Shown: positions 1 to 7,914 of the stretch, piece by piece
How the letters are laid out: each line of letters begins with the position of its first letter
How positions within the stretch are numbered: the first letter of the stretch is position 1
NCBI RefSeq assembly: GCF_022398315.1
Contig: NZ_JAKEVF010000005.1
Coordinates: forward strand, 107,821 to 171,820
Origin: Shewanella sp. Isolate11
Lineage (GTDB): Bacteria; Pseudomonadota; Gammaproteobacteria; Enterobacterales; Shewanellaceae
Length of the DNA: 64,000 nt
Direction: 5' to 3'
Position numbers and translations under genes: made by a program
Notes under the pieces: model-generated
What the model was told of the DNA's origin: nothing
The model's input: only the letters and a program-made list of their open reading frames with translations
Database searches by the model: none

Positions 1-1
1 T

Positions 2-163
2 AACTGCCAACACTGTCACACTCGTATCTACGAGAACCAGCCTGAAACCATGAAGAAGATGGCTAAGAGAATGCACGAAAACAACTTCAAAAAAGATGCT
101 GACAAGCGTAAGACTTGCGTAGATTGTCACAAAGGTGTCGCTCACCCTTATCCAAAAGGATAA
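2..163 (+). CDS. cymA: CymA tetrahaem quinol dehydrogenase, C-terminal end (partial)
   Basis: The window opens inside this gene; 53 codons and the stop remain. Two CxxCH haem-binding motifs are visible, CQHCH near the edge and CVDCH near the end, followed by the ending KGVAHPYPKG, which I recognise from Shewanella CymA (NapC/NirT family). CymA is anchored in the inner membrane by an N-terminal helix (outside this window). It oxidises menaquinol and passes electrons to periplasmic reductases and to the outer-membrane Mtr conduit. A strong terminator follows 30 bases after the stop, so the gene ends its transcript. The N-terminal half and the first two haem sites cannot be checked here. Another NapC-family member is possible but less likely. 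Confidence 0.88.
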   Translation, partial: NCQHCHTRIYENQPETMKKMAKRMHENNFKKDADKRKTCVDCHKGVAHPYPKG

Positions 164-194
164 AAGCCTGAGCGCAACTTAAGCTTTCAAAACG

Positions 195-226
195 AAAAAA
201 CCTCACTATCCTGTGAGGTTTTTTTA
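195..226. terminator. Bidirectional rho-independent terminator, cymA / thioesterase gene
   Basis: An A run, the stem CCTCAC, a six-base loop, GTGAGG and a T run. The A and T tracts on both sides let it end cymA on the plus strand and the dtd-containing operon on the minus strand. Confidence 0.85.
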
Positions 227-242
227 TTCCTGAAAGCCAACA

Positions 243-692
243 CTAAGTCAAAGGCAGACTCACATAAGTGCCTTCAAACTCGGCGCAGCAGTTATCATCG
301 CAATATAGCTTAACCGTCAATGTGACTTTCACTCGACGACCTTGTTTCAACACACTCATATCGACTTGCGGCCAAGTCACCTTCGCGACTGGTGATTGAG
401 TAATTGGGGCCAAATAGCGAATATCGGCCTTCGCCAGCACGATATCACCTTGCACTTGAGCCAGCTGTTGATTCAACCAAACCGCTCCCCAGCCCGTTAA
501 CGTCATCAAGGTATAGATACTGCCGGCAAACATGGTGTGGTGTAGATTAATATTGGGCGCTAACGGGGCATTCACCGAAAATTGCTGCTCAATATAAGAT
601 TCTGGGCAAATTTGCATAAATTCACTTACCGGAATCGTGCAGTGCCAAGTTTGCTTTAGCTCAGTTAATAACTCAGCAATAGAGGGGGTCAT
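243..692 (-). CDS. YiiD C-terminal-type (hotdog) thioesterase
   Basis: A 149-residue protein resembling the C-terminal thioesterase domain of E. coli YiiD/FabY (family YiiD_C), with no N-terminal acetyltransferase domain in front. The region around residues 50-75 (HHTMFAGSIYTLMTLTGWGA) looks like the hotdog-fold central helix. The likely role is hydrolysis of an acyl thioester or binding of an acyl-ACP/CoA; the substrate is unknown. It starts two bases after the dtd stop and is the last gene of a leftward operon yihY - pip-like - dtd - this gene. E. coli has the comparable order yihY - dtd - yiiD, which supports the family call. It probably sits in the cytoplasm. Confidence 0.75.
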   Translation of the reverse strand: MTPSIAELLTELKQTWHCTIPVSEFMQICPESYIEQQFSVNAPLAPNINLHHTMFAGSIYTLMTLTGWGAVWLNQQLAQVQGDIVLAKADIRYLAPITQSPVAKVTWPQVDMSVLKQGRRVKVTLTVKLYCDDNCCAEFEGTYVSLPLT

Positions 693-694
693 TA

Positions 695-1135
695 CTACAC
701 CTGCAAGTTAAAGGTGACAGGGCCATCGTTGACCAAACTAACTTGCATATCGGCAGCAAATTGCCCCGTAGCGACCCTTATGCCTTGGTTCTTACAATGC
801 TCGACAAAGGCTTGGTATAAGGCTAACGCCTTCTCGGGTGCCGCGGCGCGTTCGGCGAAACTGGGACGTAATCCTCTTGAGGTATCAGCGGCTAGGGTAA
901 ACTGTGACACCACCAATAAGCTGCCCCCCACCTGCTGCACATTCAGATTCATCTTGCCATTATCATCATTGAATACGCGGTAGTTCATTACCTTGTGTGC
1001 CAATTTTTCCATCTTGACTAGATCGTCATCCTTTTCAACTCCCAGTAACACCAGCAAGCCTTGGTCTATGGCGCCAACGGTTTCGGCTGCAACATCGACT
1101 CTGGCTTGTTTAACCCGCTGAATTAACCCAATCAC
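695..1135 (-). CDS. dtd: D-aminoacyl-tRNA deacylase
   Basis: 146 residues, close to the usual 145. It hydrolyses D-aminoacyl-tRNA, and glycine mischarged on tRNA-Ala, so that wrong amino acids do not enter proteins. The diagnostic motifs are both present: [12 protein letters not shown] near residue 77, and the Gly-cisPro motif NDGPVTF near the C-terminus. The start is a GTG (1133-1135) with AGGAG about eight bases upstream. It is separated by two bases from the downstream thioesterase gene, and by about 107 bases from the peptidase gene upstream, so it may also have its own promoter. A cytoplasmic homodimer in known members. Confidence 0.96.
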   Translation of the reverse strand: MIGLIQRVKQARVDVAAETVGAIDQGLLVLLGVEKDDDLVKMEKLAHKVMNYRVFNDDNGKMNLNVQQVGGSLLVVSQFTLAADTSRGLRPSFAERAAAPEKALALYQAFVEHCKNQGIRVATGQFAADMQVSLVNDGPVTFNLQV

Positions 1136-1242
1136 GACAACTTATCTCCTAGATCCACACTTGCTGTTGCGCAGTTTTAAACTGAATACACACGGCAGCA
1201 CAACAGCTCAATTGATTAAATATTTAGCCACTCGTCACAAGG

Positions 1243-2178
1243 CTAGAGGCTTTTCACATAGCGCGCCATCTGCTGCACAGCTTCGGCAATAGCATTGCAC
1301 ATCGCCTCATTGGCAAAAGTATGCTCACCATCTCTGACGCGACGTGACGTCAAACGCTCTGGGCCAAATTGCTGTAAAAATTCATCCACTAAGGTTTGTG
1401 GACACACCCAATCAAACTCCCCTTGAAGGATCACGGTCGGCGACATGAGGTCGGCTCCGACACGCTGCAATAAGGAATATGCACCAAAATAATCATGCTT
1501 AGCATAATGCAGCTCTAGCCGAGCCAACGAACGTGCATTATCGATATTGAGCGTCTGGGAATCAATTGATGGGACAGCCAAAGCAAGCTCCCACGCCAAC
1601 CAGCGACGTATAAATTCGTCTCTGACGTCACTCGATGGATGATGAAAACCCTCAGTAAAATGCTGAAATAACAGACTTAAATCTTCAATCCCTTCGGGAT
1701 TAAACTCTAAGTATTTAAGAGGAAACTGCTTGGCTGCCCCCTTGAGGCCATATAACCATTGGGCACCAGCAACAGAAGGAATGAACATGCTCCAATAGAC
1801 TTGAGAAACCACACGCCCAGGATAGATACAACTATAAAGATACCCCAAGCTGGCACCGAAAGAGCCACCCAGTAAGCACCAACGCTCCACTTCGGCCCAA
1901 TTACGCACCTTTTCAATATCTTGCAGCAAACTCAACAAGTCATTACTGGCTAACACGCCGCTGGAACGTGAACGCCCCGCCGCGCGCTGATCTAACATAT
2001 AGATATGAAACCCGCTGTCGATAAATAGGCTAATTTCATCGCCACTACAACCTTCGCCCGGGCCGCCATGAAGATACAACACTGGAATGCCTTGAGGATC
2101 GCCATATTGCGCCAAAAACAGTTGATGACCATCCCCCACCTCTAACCAATCATGACGAATTAAGGGGTGAACGCTCAC
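1243..2178 (-). CDS. Prolyl aminopeptidase-like alpha/beta hydrolase (S33)
   Basis: 311 residues with an alpha/beta-hydrolase fold. HGGPG at residues 37-41 is the oxyanion-hole motif of proline iminopeptidases, DQRAAGRS near 63-70 matches the family DQRGxGRS, and the nucleophile Ser106 lies in GGSFG (usually GGSWG). A late Asp (GEFDWVCP) and His (GEHTF) complete the triad. The family releases N-terminal proline from peptides in the cytoplasm; the substituted Trp in GGSWG leaves the exact substrate open. It starts with GTG, overlapping the yihY stop by four bases (GTGA), so the two genes are probably translationally coupled. Confidence 0.82.
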   Translation of the reverse strand: MSVHPLIRHDWLEVGDGHQLFLAQYGDPQGIPVLYLHGGPGEGCSGDEISLFIDSGFHIYMLDQRAAGRSRSSGVLASNDLLSLLQDIEKVRNWAEVERWCLLGGSFGASLGYLYSCIYPGRVVSQVYWSMFIPSVAGAQWLYGLKGAAKQFPLKYLEFNPEGIEDLSLLFQHFTEGFHHPSSDVRDEFIRRWLAWELALAVPSIDSQTLNIDNARSLARLELHYAKHDYFGAYSLLQRVGADLMSPTVILQGEFDWVCPQTLVDEFLQQFGPERLTSRRVRDGEHTFANEAMCNAIAEAVQQMARYVKSL

Positions 2179-3173
2179 TTAGCCTTCTCTTGCATTACCG
2201 ACTTATCTTCTGTTTTCGAGCCTGTTTCAACTGCATCTTTAGCTTGACTATTAGATGCGGCTTCCGCTTGAACATCTCCAACTTCGTCATCTTCTTCGAT
2301 AGATAACAAACGTTTATCGAGATATTCCGGCATGGCTGCGGTGATCTCGGCGCCAATTAAAACGATCATCCACGACAGATATACCCAAACGAACAAGATA
2401 GGAATCGTCGCCAGTGCGCCATAAATCGCTTGATAGGTGGGAAATTCGGTCAGATAGAGTGCAAAACCTTTCTTACCAAATTCAAACAAAACGGCGGCGG
2501 CAATAGCACCGAGAAGGGCATGAAAAAACTTAACTTTGGTATTAGGCACTATCATATAAATCAGTAAGAAGGTCGCTGCCGAGAAAATCATCGGCAAGCG
2601 TTCAACCACTAATGGCACAACCCCATTAAGGTCAGTACCGCTAAAGAGTTTCAGTGACACTACATAAGAGCTCGCCACTAGGCTGCCGCCCATCAACACA
2701 GGTCCTAAGGTCAACACCATCCAATACATAGAAAAAGACACCACCAAGGAGCGCTTCTCAGATGTGCGCCAGATGCCATTTAAAGATTTATCAATATTAG
2801 AGATCAGCAAGATAGCCACAACAACAAGTGCACCGATACCCACTGCCGTACCTTTAGAGGCATTCGCAACAAATTCGTTAATATAAACCTGCACGCTATC
2901 CCCCGCCGAAGGGATAAAGTTCTCATAGATAAAGCGCTCTATGTGACCACGGATCCCTTTAAAAATAGGGAATGCCGATAACATAGACATGGTAACGGCG
3001 ATCATGGGCACCAGCGACAGCAAGGTAACATAGGCCAAGTGACCGGCACGCATATTGATTTGATCTTCAGCCAAGCGCTGCTTGAGGTGGATCAAAAACT
3101 CCCAGATACCGAGAAAAATGGAGCGAAATAAGCTAACATCGATTCTGTTTATCACTATATTCTCTTGATTCAA
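2175..3173 (-). CDS. yihY: YihY/BrkB family inner-membrane protein (UPF0761)
   Basis: 332 residues. After a short cytoplasmic N-terminus come about six hydrophobic segments between residues 30 and 285 with the YihY landmarks [16 protein letters not shown] (around 42-57) and [18 protein letters not shown] (around 251-268). The last 45 residues form a charged cytoplasmic tail rich in Glu, Asp and Lys. The family was once called RNase BN, but that activity was later assigned to another protein, so the function is unknown. It is the first gene of the leftward operon with the peptidase and dtd. E. coli also keeps yihY beside dtd. Confidence 0.93.
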   Translation of the reverse strand: MNQENIVINRIDVSLFRSIFLGIWEFLIHLKQRLAEDQINMRAGHLAYVTLLSLVPMIAVTMSMLSAFPIFKGIRGHIERFIYENFIPSAGDSVQVYINEFVANASKGTAVGIGALVVVAILLISNIDKSLNGIWRTSEKRSLVVSFSMYWMVLTLGPVLMGGSLVASSYVVSLKLFSGTDLNGVVPLVVERLPMIFSAATFLLIYMIVPNTKVKFFHALLGAIAAAVLFEFGKKGFALYLTEFPTYQAIYGALATIPILFVWVYLSWMIVLIGAEITAAMPEYLDKRLLSIEEDDEVGDVQAEAASNSQAKDAVETGSKTEDKSVMQEKAK

Positions 3174-3241
3174 GTGGTATTAACTACGTAATCTAGATTA
3201 CAAGTTAAAAGATGTTAGATACAAGTGTAGGGAACAAATAG

Positions 3242-3469
3242 ATGTCACAACAAGGTTCTGCAGGCAATGTCATTGCCGCTATTGCGAGTTTTTTCTTCCC
3301 CGGATTGGGGCAATTAGTACAAGGGCGCATTTTAGCTGCACTGCTGTTTTTTGTTATCACCGTCGTAGGTTATGCACTTTGGTGGCTTATCGTTCCAGCC
3401 ATTATTGGCGGTATCGCACACCTATGGAGCATTATCGATGCGGCCAAATTCAAGGCAGACAGCATTTAA
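3242..3469 (+). CDS. Small hydrophobic membrane protein, TM2-like
   Basis: 75 residues with two hydrophobic segments (about 10-30 and 33-60) joined by a short QGR loop. The pattern FFFPGLGQLVQGR followed by a second helix with WW and a terminal DAAKF recalls small TM2-type membrane proteins, but I cannot name a function. It is divergent from yihY and lies 55 bases upstream of the DUF2959 lipoprotein gene on the same strand, so the two may be co-transcribed. An imperfect AT-rich hairpin (3478-3502) separates them. It probably resides in the inner membrane. Confidence 0.75.
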   Translation: MSQQGSAGNVIAAIASFFFPGLGQLVQGRILAALLFFVITVVGYALWWLIVPAIIGGIAHLWSIIDAAKFKADSI

Positions 3470-3524
3470 GGTCAATACCATTTAAGCCCATTATTTAAAT
3501 GGATTTATCAAAGGATTAATCAGG

Positions 3525-4172
3525 ATGAAATATCTTCTCAGCCCAATACTTATCGCCGCTATGTTATTACTCAGTGGTTGCCAGAGTGCCTATTACGGCG
3601 CCATGGAAAAAGTGGGCTACCACAAGCGCGACATTATGGTCGACCGCGTGACAGCCGCCAAAGAATCACAAGAAGAAGCCCAAGAGCAGTTCAGTTCGGC
3701 ATTAGAAGAGATGCAGGCGCTGCTTAATCATGATGGTGGCGATCTCGAAAAAGCCTACAACAAGGCGAAAGATGAATATGAATCTTCTCAGGAAGCCGCC
3801 GATGATGTCAGTGAACGCATCGACAAGGTCGAAGATGTCGCCGAGGCACTGTTCGATGAGTGGCAGATGGAAATAGCGGAGATCAGTAAGGCCAGTCTGC
3901 GTCGCAGCAGCGAGAGCAAATTGCGCGAGACCAAACGCTCTTACAATCAATTGATGCAATCGATGCGCCGCGCCGAAAGTAAGATGCCGCCGATCCTAAC
4001 CGCCATGAAAGACAATATGCTCTATCTCAAACACAACCTTAATGCGCAAGCTATTGGCGCGATTAAAGGTGAGTTCAGCAACTTAAAAACCGATATCTCC
4101 GATCTCATCAATGAGATGAATCGCTCTATCGCCGAGTCTAATAAATTTATCTCCTCCATCGAAGGGGGCTAA
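3525..4172 (+). CDS. DUF2959 family lipoprotein
   Basis: 215 residues. A signal peptide ends in the lipobox LLSGC (Cys19), predicting a lipid-anchored envelope protein. The rest is strongly helical and charged, with long heptad-like stretches (about 40-160) suggesting coiled coil, as in the DUF2959 family, whose function is unknown. The conserved-looking start of the mature part is QSAYYGAMEKVGYHKRDI. An upstream purine-rich stretch (AAGGATTAATCAGG) can act as ribosome binding site. It is followed by an intrinsic terminator at 4210-4237. Confidence 0.85.
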   Translation: MKYLLSPILIAAMLLLSGCQSAYYGAMEKVGYHKRDIMVDRVTAAKESQEEAQEQFSSALEEMQALLNHDGGDLEKAYNKAKDEYESSQEAADDVSERIDKVEDVAEALFDEWQMEIAEISKASLRRSSESKLRETKRSYNQLMQSMRRAESKMPPILTAMKDNMLYLKHNLNAQAIGAIKGEFSNLKTDISDLINEMNRSIAESNKFISSIEGG

Positions 4173-4209
4173 TTAAATCAGCCAACATTTCGGCTAGATT
4201 AAAATGACT

Positions 4210-4237
4210 AAAGCAGGCCATCAGCGTCTGCTTTTTT
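4210..4237 (+). terminator. Terminator after the DUF2959 gene
   Basis: Stem AAAGCAG / CTGCTTT with an 11-base loop, merging into a run of T. It lies 38 bases after the lipoprotein stop. Confidence 0.7.
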
Positions 4238-4429
4238 ATCTGTCTTTCTTATCTCTGTCCATCCCATTAACGATTAACTGCTAGTGATTGAAATGTCGAT
4301 AAGCATCACAAAATAAACACCATTTTCGCCGATTTCGAGAGCTATGCCTCACTATCCATCCGCTGTAAGAACTTTCCTGCACGATACAGGCTCTGAGAGT
4401 TATACCCACCTCTCAGCCGTTTGTTGATT

Positions 4430-5644
4430 ATGACAATTGTAGAAACTTTAACTCTGATGTTAGCGCTGGTTTATAGCACCAGCTTACTCTATTGGAGCGG
4501 GAAAAAATGGGGCGCAGCGATCAGCGCTGGTCTACTGTGCGCCGCATTTGCTATCACACTTTATTGGCCGCTGTTAATTGGGCTTATCTTGGCCAGCATC
4601 ACGCTGTTTATCCTGAAAAAACGTCAACCTGAATTAGCACAAGCCGAAGTCAGGGCCAACCCGCTACGAGAACTGATTCAGCATACCCTTGCACTATCTA
4701 TGTTACTGGTCGGCATTCAATTTGCCGCCAACAGCGCCATGCTCTACATGGGCAAGACACCTTGGCTGATGCGTCCCGATGTGGGCGATGCCTTTCTACC
4801 CATTGCTGGCGGTATCGAACTTAAAGCCATCATCAGCTTAGGTATTTGGGATCAAACCCATCCTGCTGCGGCAGTAATGTTAACGGTTGTTTTACTCACC
4901 GGACTGCTTTGTAAACGCGCCTTTTGCGGCTGGGCTTGCCCTTTGGGGCTCGCGGGTGAATATCTTTATAAGCTCAGAAAGCGTGTGATCAAGCAAGAGT
5001 TTGCGCCACCCGCTTGGCTCGATTGGCCGCTACGTATGGTGAAGTATCTAATATTAGCTGGGTTGCTGTTTATCATCTTAACTATGCCATCGGCAGCGAT
5101 CCCCCATTACCTAAGCGGTAATTATCATAAGATTGCCGACCTAAAAATGGCGCTGTTCTTTGTTACTCCTGGGCTTATCACCTTAGCCTGCTTCGGCTTT
5201 ATTCTGTTTCTTGCCGCATGGCGACGCCAAGGATTCTGCCGTTATATCTGTCCTTATGGCGGCCTACTGGGCATCGTCAGTTTTGCCAGCCCATTTAAGA
5301 TCCGTCGTAGCAGCAAACACTGTCTTATCGAGTCCAAAGGAATGAACTGCGACAAATGTACCCGTGCCTGCCCTGCCAATATTAAGGTGCACGACCAAGG
5401 GGTCATTCGCTCCGATGAATGCCAAGCCTGTATGCGCTGCGTCTCGGCTTGTCCAAAGAAAGAGGCTCTGCATTTCAGTACCCGCAACGGCATCAAACTC
5501 TCGGCTCGCGGACTAACCATCATGCTACTGAGCCTACTATTTATGTTGCCCTTACTGGCGTATGTTTGTGGTTTTTGGGTTAGCGAAACCCCAACTGATA
5601 TTCGGATGTATTTGATTCAGCATTTAAATTCGATTGGGCATTAG
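4430..5644 (+). CDS. NapH/FixG-like 4Fe-4S membrane protein
   Basis: 404 residues from the ATG at 4430 (an in-frame TTG lies nine bases upstream). Several transmembrane helices carry two cytoplasm-facing cysteine motifs, CGWACPLG near residue 164 and CRYICPYG near 268, followed by two ferredoxin clusters, CDKCTRACP and CQACMRCVSACP (about 303-346), and a last transmembrane helix. This is the NapH/NosR/RdxA polyferredoxin layout: such proteins carry electrons from quinol or other donors across the membrane. The partner is unknown because no reductase gene adjoins it. It stands alone, and the repeat-rich gap 5645-6299 follows. The ribosome binding site is weak. Confidence 0.85.
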   Translation: MTIVETLTLMLALVYSTSLLYWSGKKWGAAISAGLLCAAFAITLYWPLLIGLILASITLFILKKRQPELAQAEVRANPLRELIQHTLALSMLLVGIQFAANSAMLYMGKTPWLMRPDVGDAFLPIAGGIELKAIISLGIWDQTHPAAAVMLTVVLLTGLLCKRAFCGWACPLGLAGEYLYKLRKRVIKQEFAPPAWLDWPLRMVKYLILAGLLFIILTMPSAAIPHYLSGNYHKIADLKMALFFVTPGLITLACFGFILFLAAWRRQGFCRYICPYGGLLGIVSFASPFKIRRSSKHCLIESKGMNCDKCTRACPANIKVHDQGVIRSDECQACMRCVSACPKKEALHFSTRNGIKLSARGLTIMLLSLLFMLPLLAYVCGFWVSETPTDIRMYLIQHLNSIGH

Positions 5645-6025
5645 GGTTCAATACCTTGAATGGCTTGCCGCGGGCTTGCGTTAACATTGACCTTCAATGT
5701 TGTAAATTGCCTGCGGCAGGCTTATGTGCAAGCACTCTTTTGGCACTGTGAGTGAAGCGAAGCTTCGCGCTCGAAAGCGAGATGCATGATGCCGAACGGG
5801 CTGTTAAACAGGGAGTTATTTGCCATGGGTCTTTACTTGTGACCCCACAAGCAACAGCGGCTTGTGTTTTAACTCCTAGTTTAAATAAGTTTTGCACCTT
5901 AGTCCGTGGCTTTCGCCATTGACACCGCTGCATATAACCCACAGTCACATACGCACTCGACGGCGAATCCAATGGTCACTCTAATATAATTGGCGTCACA
6001 CCCTTAGTAAGCGTTAGCGATGCCA
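5645..6025. repeat. Gene-free block resembling a dispersed Shewanella repeat
   Basis: No convincing gene. The block is dense in short inverted repeats: AACATTGA/TCAATGTT (about 5682-5700), GCCTG/CAGGC (about 5708-5720), the palindrome GCGAAGCTTCGC (about 5756-5767) and ACAAGC/GCTTGT (about 5847-5865). A 92-codon open frame on the minus strand (5694-5972) has no ribosome binding site and an unusual Ser/Thr/Lys-rich composition. I recall similar peptides being annotated as hypothetical proteins in several Shewanella genomes, which fits a copied non-coding element better than a gene. This is from memory and was not searched. Confidence 0.45.
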
Positions 6026-6101
6026 AAGTAGTTGATCCTGCCTTGCATGAATTAACGCATTTTAAGTAGTTGATCCTGCCTTGCATGAATTAACGCATTT
6101 T
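6026..6101. repeat. Perfect tandem duplication, 2 x 38 bp
   Basis: A 38-base unit starting AAGTAGTTGATCCTGCCTTG occurs twice without a gap or mismatch (6026-6063 and 6064-6101). Each unit contains an imperfect palindrome, TGCATGAATTAACGCA. The perfect identity points to a recent slippage or recombination event. Confidence 0.95.
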
Positions 6102-6234
6102 AAACAGCTGATACCCCATACTCACGCCCCAGCTCTGTTTTGTTAGTCGCCTCATCTTTTATTTGAAAGTGTGCAATATCAATCAGTATAAGGAATTGAT
6201 CTACAACGATTGAATCACTACAGGTTTGGATCAT
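6100..6234 (-). other. Possible 44-codon gene remnant
   Basis: A minus-strand frame opens at an ATG (6232-6234) and ends at a TAA that abuts the second 38-bp repeat. The peptide is unusually protein-like for a spacer, with a hydrophobic middle (VDQFLILIDIAHFQ) and an end TNKTELGREYGVSAV. No clear ribosome binding site is present, and the frame may be the decayed tail of a mobile-element gene. Low confidence. Confidence 0.2.
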
Positions 6235-6245
6235 CCCACCAAATA

Positions 6246-6276
6246 AAAATGCCCTAAACTGGTAGGCTTAGGGCAT
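6246..6276 (-). terminator. Terminator of the dehydrogenase operon
   Basis: Read on the minus strand: ATGCCCTAA, a ten-base loop, TTAGGGCAT, then TTTTATTT. It lies 24 bases beyond the stop of the alcohol dehydrogenase gene. Confidence 0.85.
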
Positions 6277-6299
6277 TGTGTTTGCAGTGAGTAAGCGAA

Positions 6300-7361
6300 T
6301 TATTCAACCTCTTGTAAGGCACCATTACGCCAAGGCTCAATCACTACCTTGATGTGGTCATTAGGCGACAACAACTGCTCAAATGCCTGCTCTACACCAT
6401 CGATGCCGACTTTACCGGTTAACATCTGCTGCCAAGGAATTTTTCCTTCGGCGATCGCATTAAGACATTCGGTAAACTCCTGCGGCTGATAATAATAAGA
6501 GAAGCGCAGATCTAACTCTTTCACCGTGGCGTAAGCATAATTTACTGAAGCAGTAGCAGTATGTATCCCGGTTACCACTATGGTCGAATTGGCCGGTGCA
6601 CGGCGAATAAAGCCATCGATTAAGGTATGAATGCCGACACATTCAAAGATCACTAATCGACTATTAGCGCCATGCTCAGCGGCAGCAGTCACTTCATCTT
6701 GTTTGCTAGGATTAACCGTTAAACTGGCGCCGAGTACTTCGGCTTTTTGCAGTTTCTCAGCTTGCAGATCCGCAGCAACGATATTGGTGATACCACGCAA
6801 TTTCAGCGCTGCGATAACCGCTAACCCTATTGGTCCACAACCGACAACTAATGCCGTTTCACCAGCAGCAATGTCACTGCGATTGACCGCATGCAGTCCA
6901 ACCGCCAGCGGTTCAGTTAATGCAGCAGCCTCGGCAGGCACATTGTCTGGTACGGCTAGCATCAAGACTTCATCTAAAATGAAATACTCAGAATAGGCAC
7001 CGTTTAAACCGGGCGTCACTCCAATGCCTGCACCGTTTTGGCTCATCAAAATCGGCACTGAGGTCACTCGACTACCAATGGCTAAATTTTGCTCTGTATT
7101 AGGCCCATATTCTACGATTTCTGCACAAAACTCATGGCCAAGCATCACCTCAGTGTGATCGTCCATACTCTCAGGCATCACGCCTATCTTACGATAAAAA
7201 TCAAAGACTTCATTTGAGTGACGGGTAATATGTAGGTCAGATCCACAGATGCCACAGGCAAGGCTACGAACTAAAACCTGACCATCACTGGGCTGCGGTC
7301 TTGCCACTTGCGTCAGGCTAACGGTGCCATCTTGCATGACAATTGCTTTCATTTGGCTCAT
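6300..7361 (-). CDS. Zinc-dependent medium-chain alcohol dehydrogenase
   Basis: 353 residues of the medium-chain dehydrogenase family, NAD(P)-dependent. The catalytic-zinc region is seen as CGICGSDLH (Cys36) and GHEF (about residue 75), with the Rossmann motif GCGPIG near 174. The four-cysteine structural-zinc loop usual between residues 90 and 115 is missing; the corresponding stretch reads VPILMSQNGAGIGV. The closest relatives are probably butanediol/sorbitol-type dehydrogenases, but the substrate cannot be read from sequence. It is the last gene of the operon SDR - cupin - this gene, three bases after the cupin gene, and presumably acts on the same pathway under the AraC-type regulator. 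Confidence 0.85.
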   Translation of the reverse strand: MSQMKAIVMQDGTVSLTQVARPQPSDGQVLVRSLACGICGSDLHITRHSNEVFDFYRKIGVMPESMDDHTEVMLGHEFCAEIVEYGPNTEQNLAIGSRVTSVPILMSQNGAGIGVTPGLNGAYSEYFILDEVLMLAVPDNVPAEAAALTEPLAVGLHAVNRSDIAAGETALVVGCGPIGLAVIAALKLRGITNIVAADLQAEKLQKAEVLGASLTVNPSKQDEVTAAAEHGANSRLVIFECVGIHTLIDGFIRRAPANSTIVVTGIHTATASVNYAYATVKELDLRFSYYYQPQEFTECLNAIAEGKIPWQQMLTGKVGIDGVEQAFEQLLSPNDHIKVVIEPWRNGALQEVE

Positions 7362-7364
7362 GGT

Positions 7365-7877
7365 TTACCCCTTAAGCTTATCACTCATCGTCGATAATCC
7401 ACCGGGTTTAATATAACGAGGCACGATACCTTTAGCTTTAGCCACTGCAACAATAGTTTGCTCAATCCAGCCAGCATCCATGATATTCATGAAGTTACCG
7501 TCAGCATCGAAGTTAATATTGGCACCAGAAATCACCATAAAGCCATCGGCTCCGCCCGAGTCTTCTGGGCAATGAAAAGTATGGATCGAGCCACCTGGCT
7601 CATATAAGTAGCTACCCGCGGTTTGTGGCTGATCTGGGTATTCAAGATAGTTCCATGTGCCGCTTAAGGTATAAAAATGCACCGCGCCAGTATGGAAATG
7701 TTTCGGCAAGGTAACGCCAGGCTTAAAGATGGCGCGAATAACCCAGGTGCCATTTTCGGCATCGATAAACAGCGGATAAACATCAACTCCGGGCAAGGCA
7801 TCTTTAATCAAAGACTCTTCATTGGTATTGAGAGTTAACAATAAATCTTGGTGTAGTACTACGTCAGGTAAATTCAT
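7365..7877 (-). CDS. Cupin protein, 2,4'-dihydroxyacetophenone dioxygenase-like
   Basis: 170 residues with a single cupin barrel. The metal-binding pattern is LPKHFHTGAVHFY (about residues 55-68) followed by YEPGGSIHTFHC (about 92-103), giving the histidines of a mononuclear iron site. The arrangement resembles 2,4'-dihydroxyacetophenone dioxygenase and ChrR-type cupins. The role could be oxidative C-C cleavage of a small carbonyl compound or simply binding; not decided by sequence. The gene lies between the SDR gene (37-base gap) and the alcohol dehydrogenase gene (three-base gap), so it is very probably part of one catabolic operon. Confidence 0.75.
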   Translation of the reverse strand: MNLPDVVLHQDLLLTLNTNEESLIKDALPGVDVYPLFIDAENGTWVIRAIFKPGVTLPKHFHTGAVHFYTLSGTWNYLEYPDQPQTAGSYLYEPGGSIHTFHCPEDSGGADGFMVISGANINFDADGNFMNIMDAGWIEQTIVAVAKAKGIVPRYIKPGGLSTMSDKLKG

Positions 7878-7914
7878 ACTTCTATCCTTGTTGTAATTAT
7901 ATTTTTATAAAAGT

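Noticed and set aside
3478..3502. CCATTTAA/TTAAATGG hairpin between the small membrane protein and DUF2959 genes
   Set aside because: Very AT-rich and without a T run; too weak to call a terminator.
4421..4429. TTG start of the NapH-like protein
   Set aside because: The ATG nine bases later gives the normal N-terminus, and neither start has a strong ribosome binding site.
5694..5972. 92-codon minus-strand frame in the gene-free block
   Set aside because: No ribosome binding site, odd composition and many small inverted repeats in the DNA; more likely a structured repeat.
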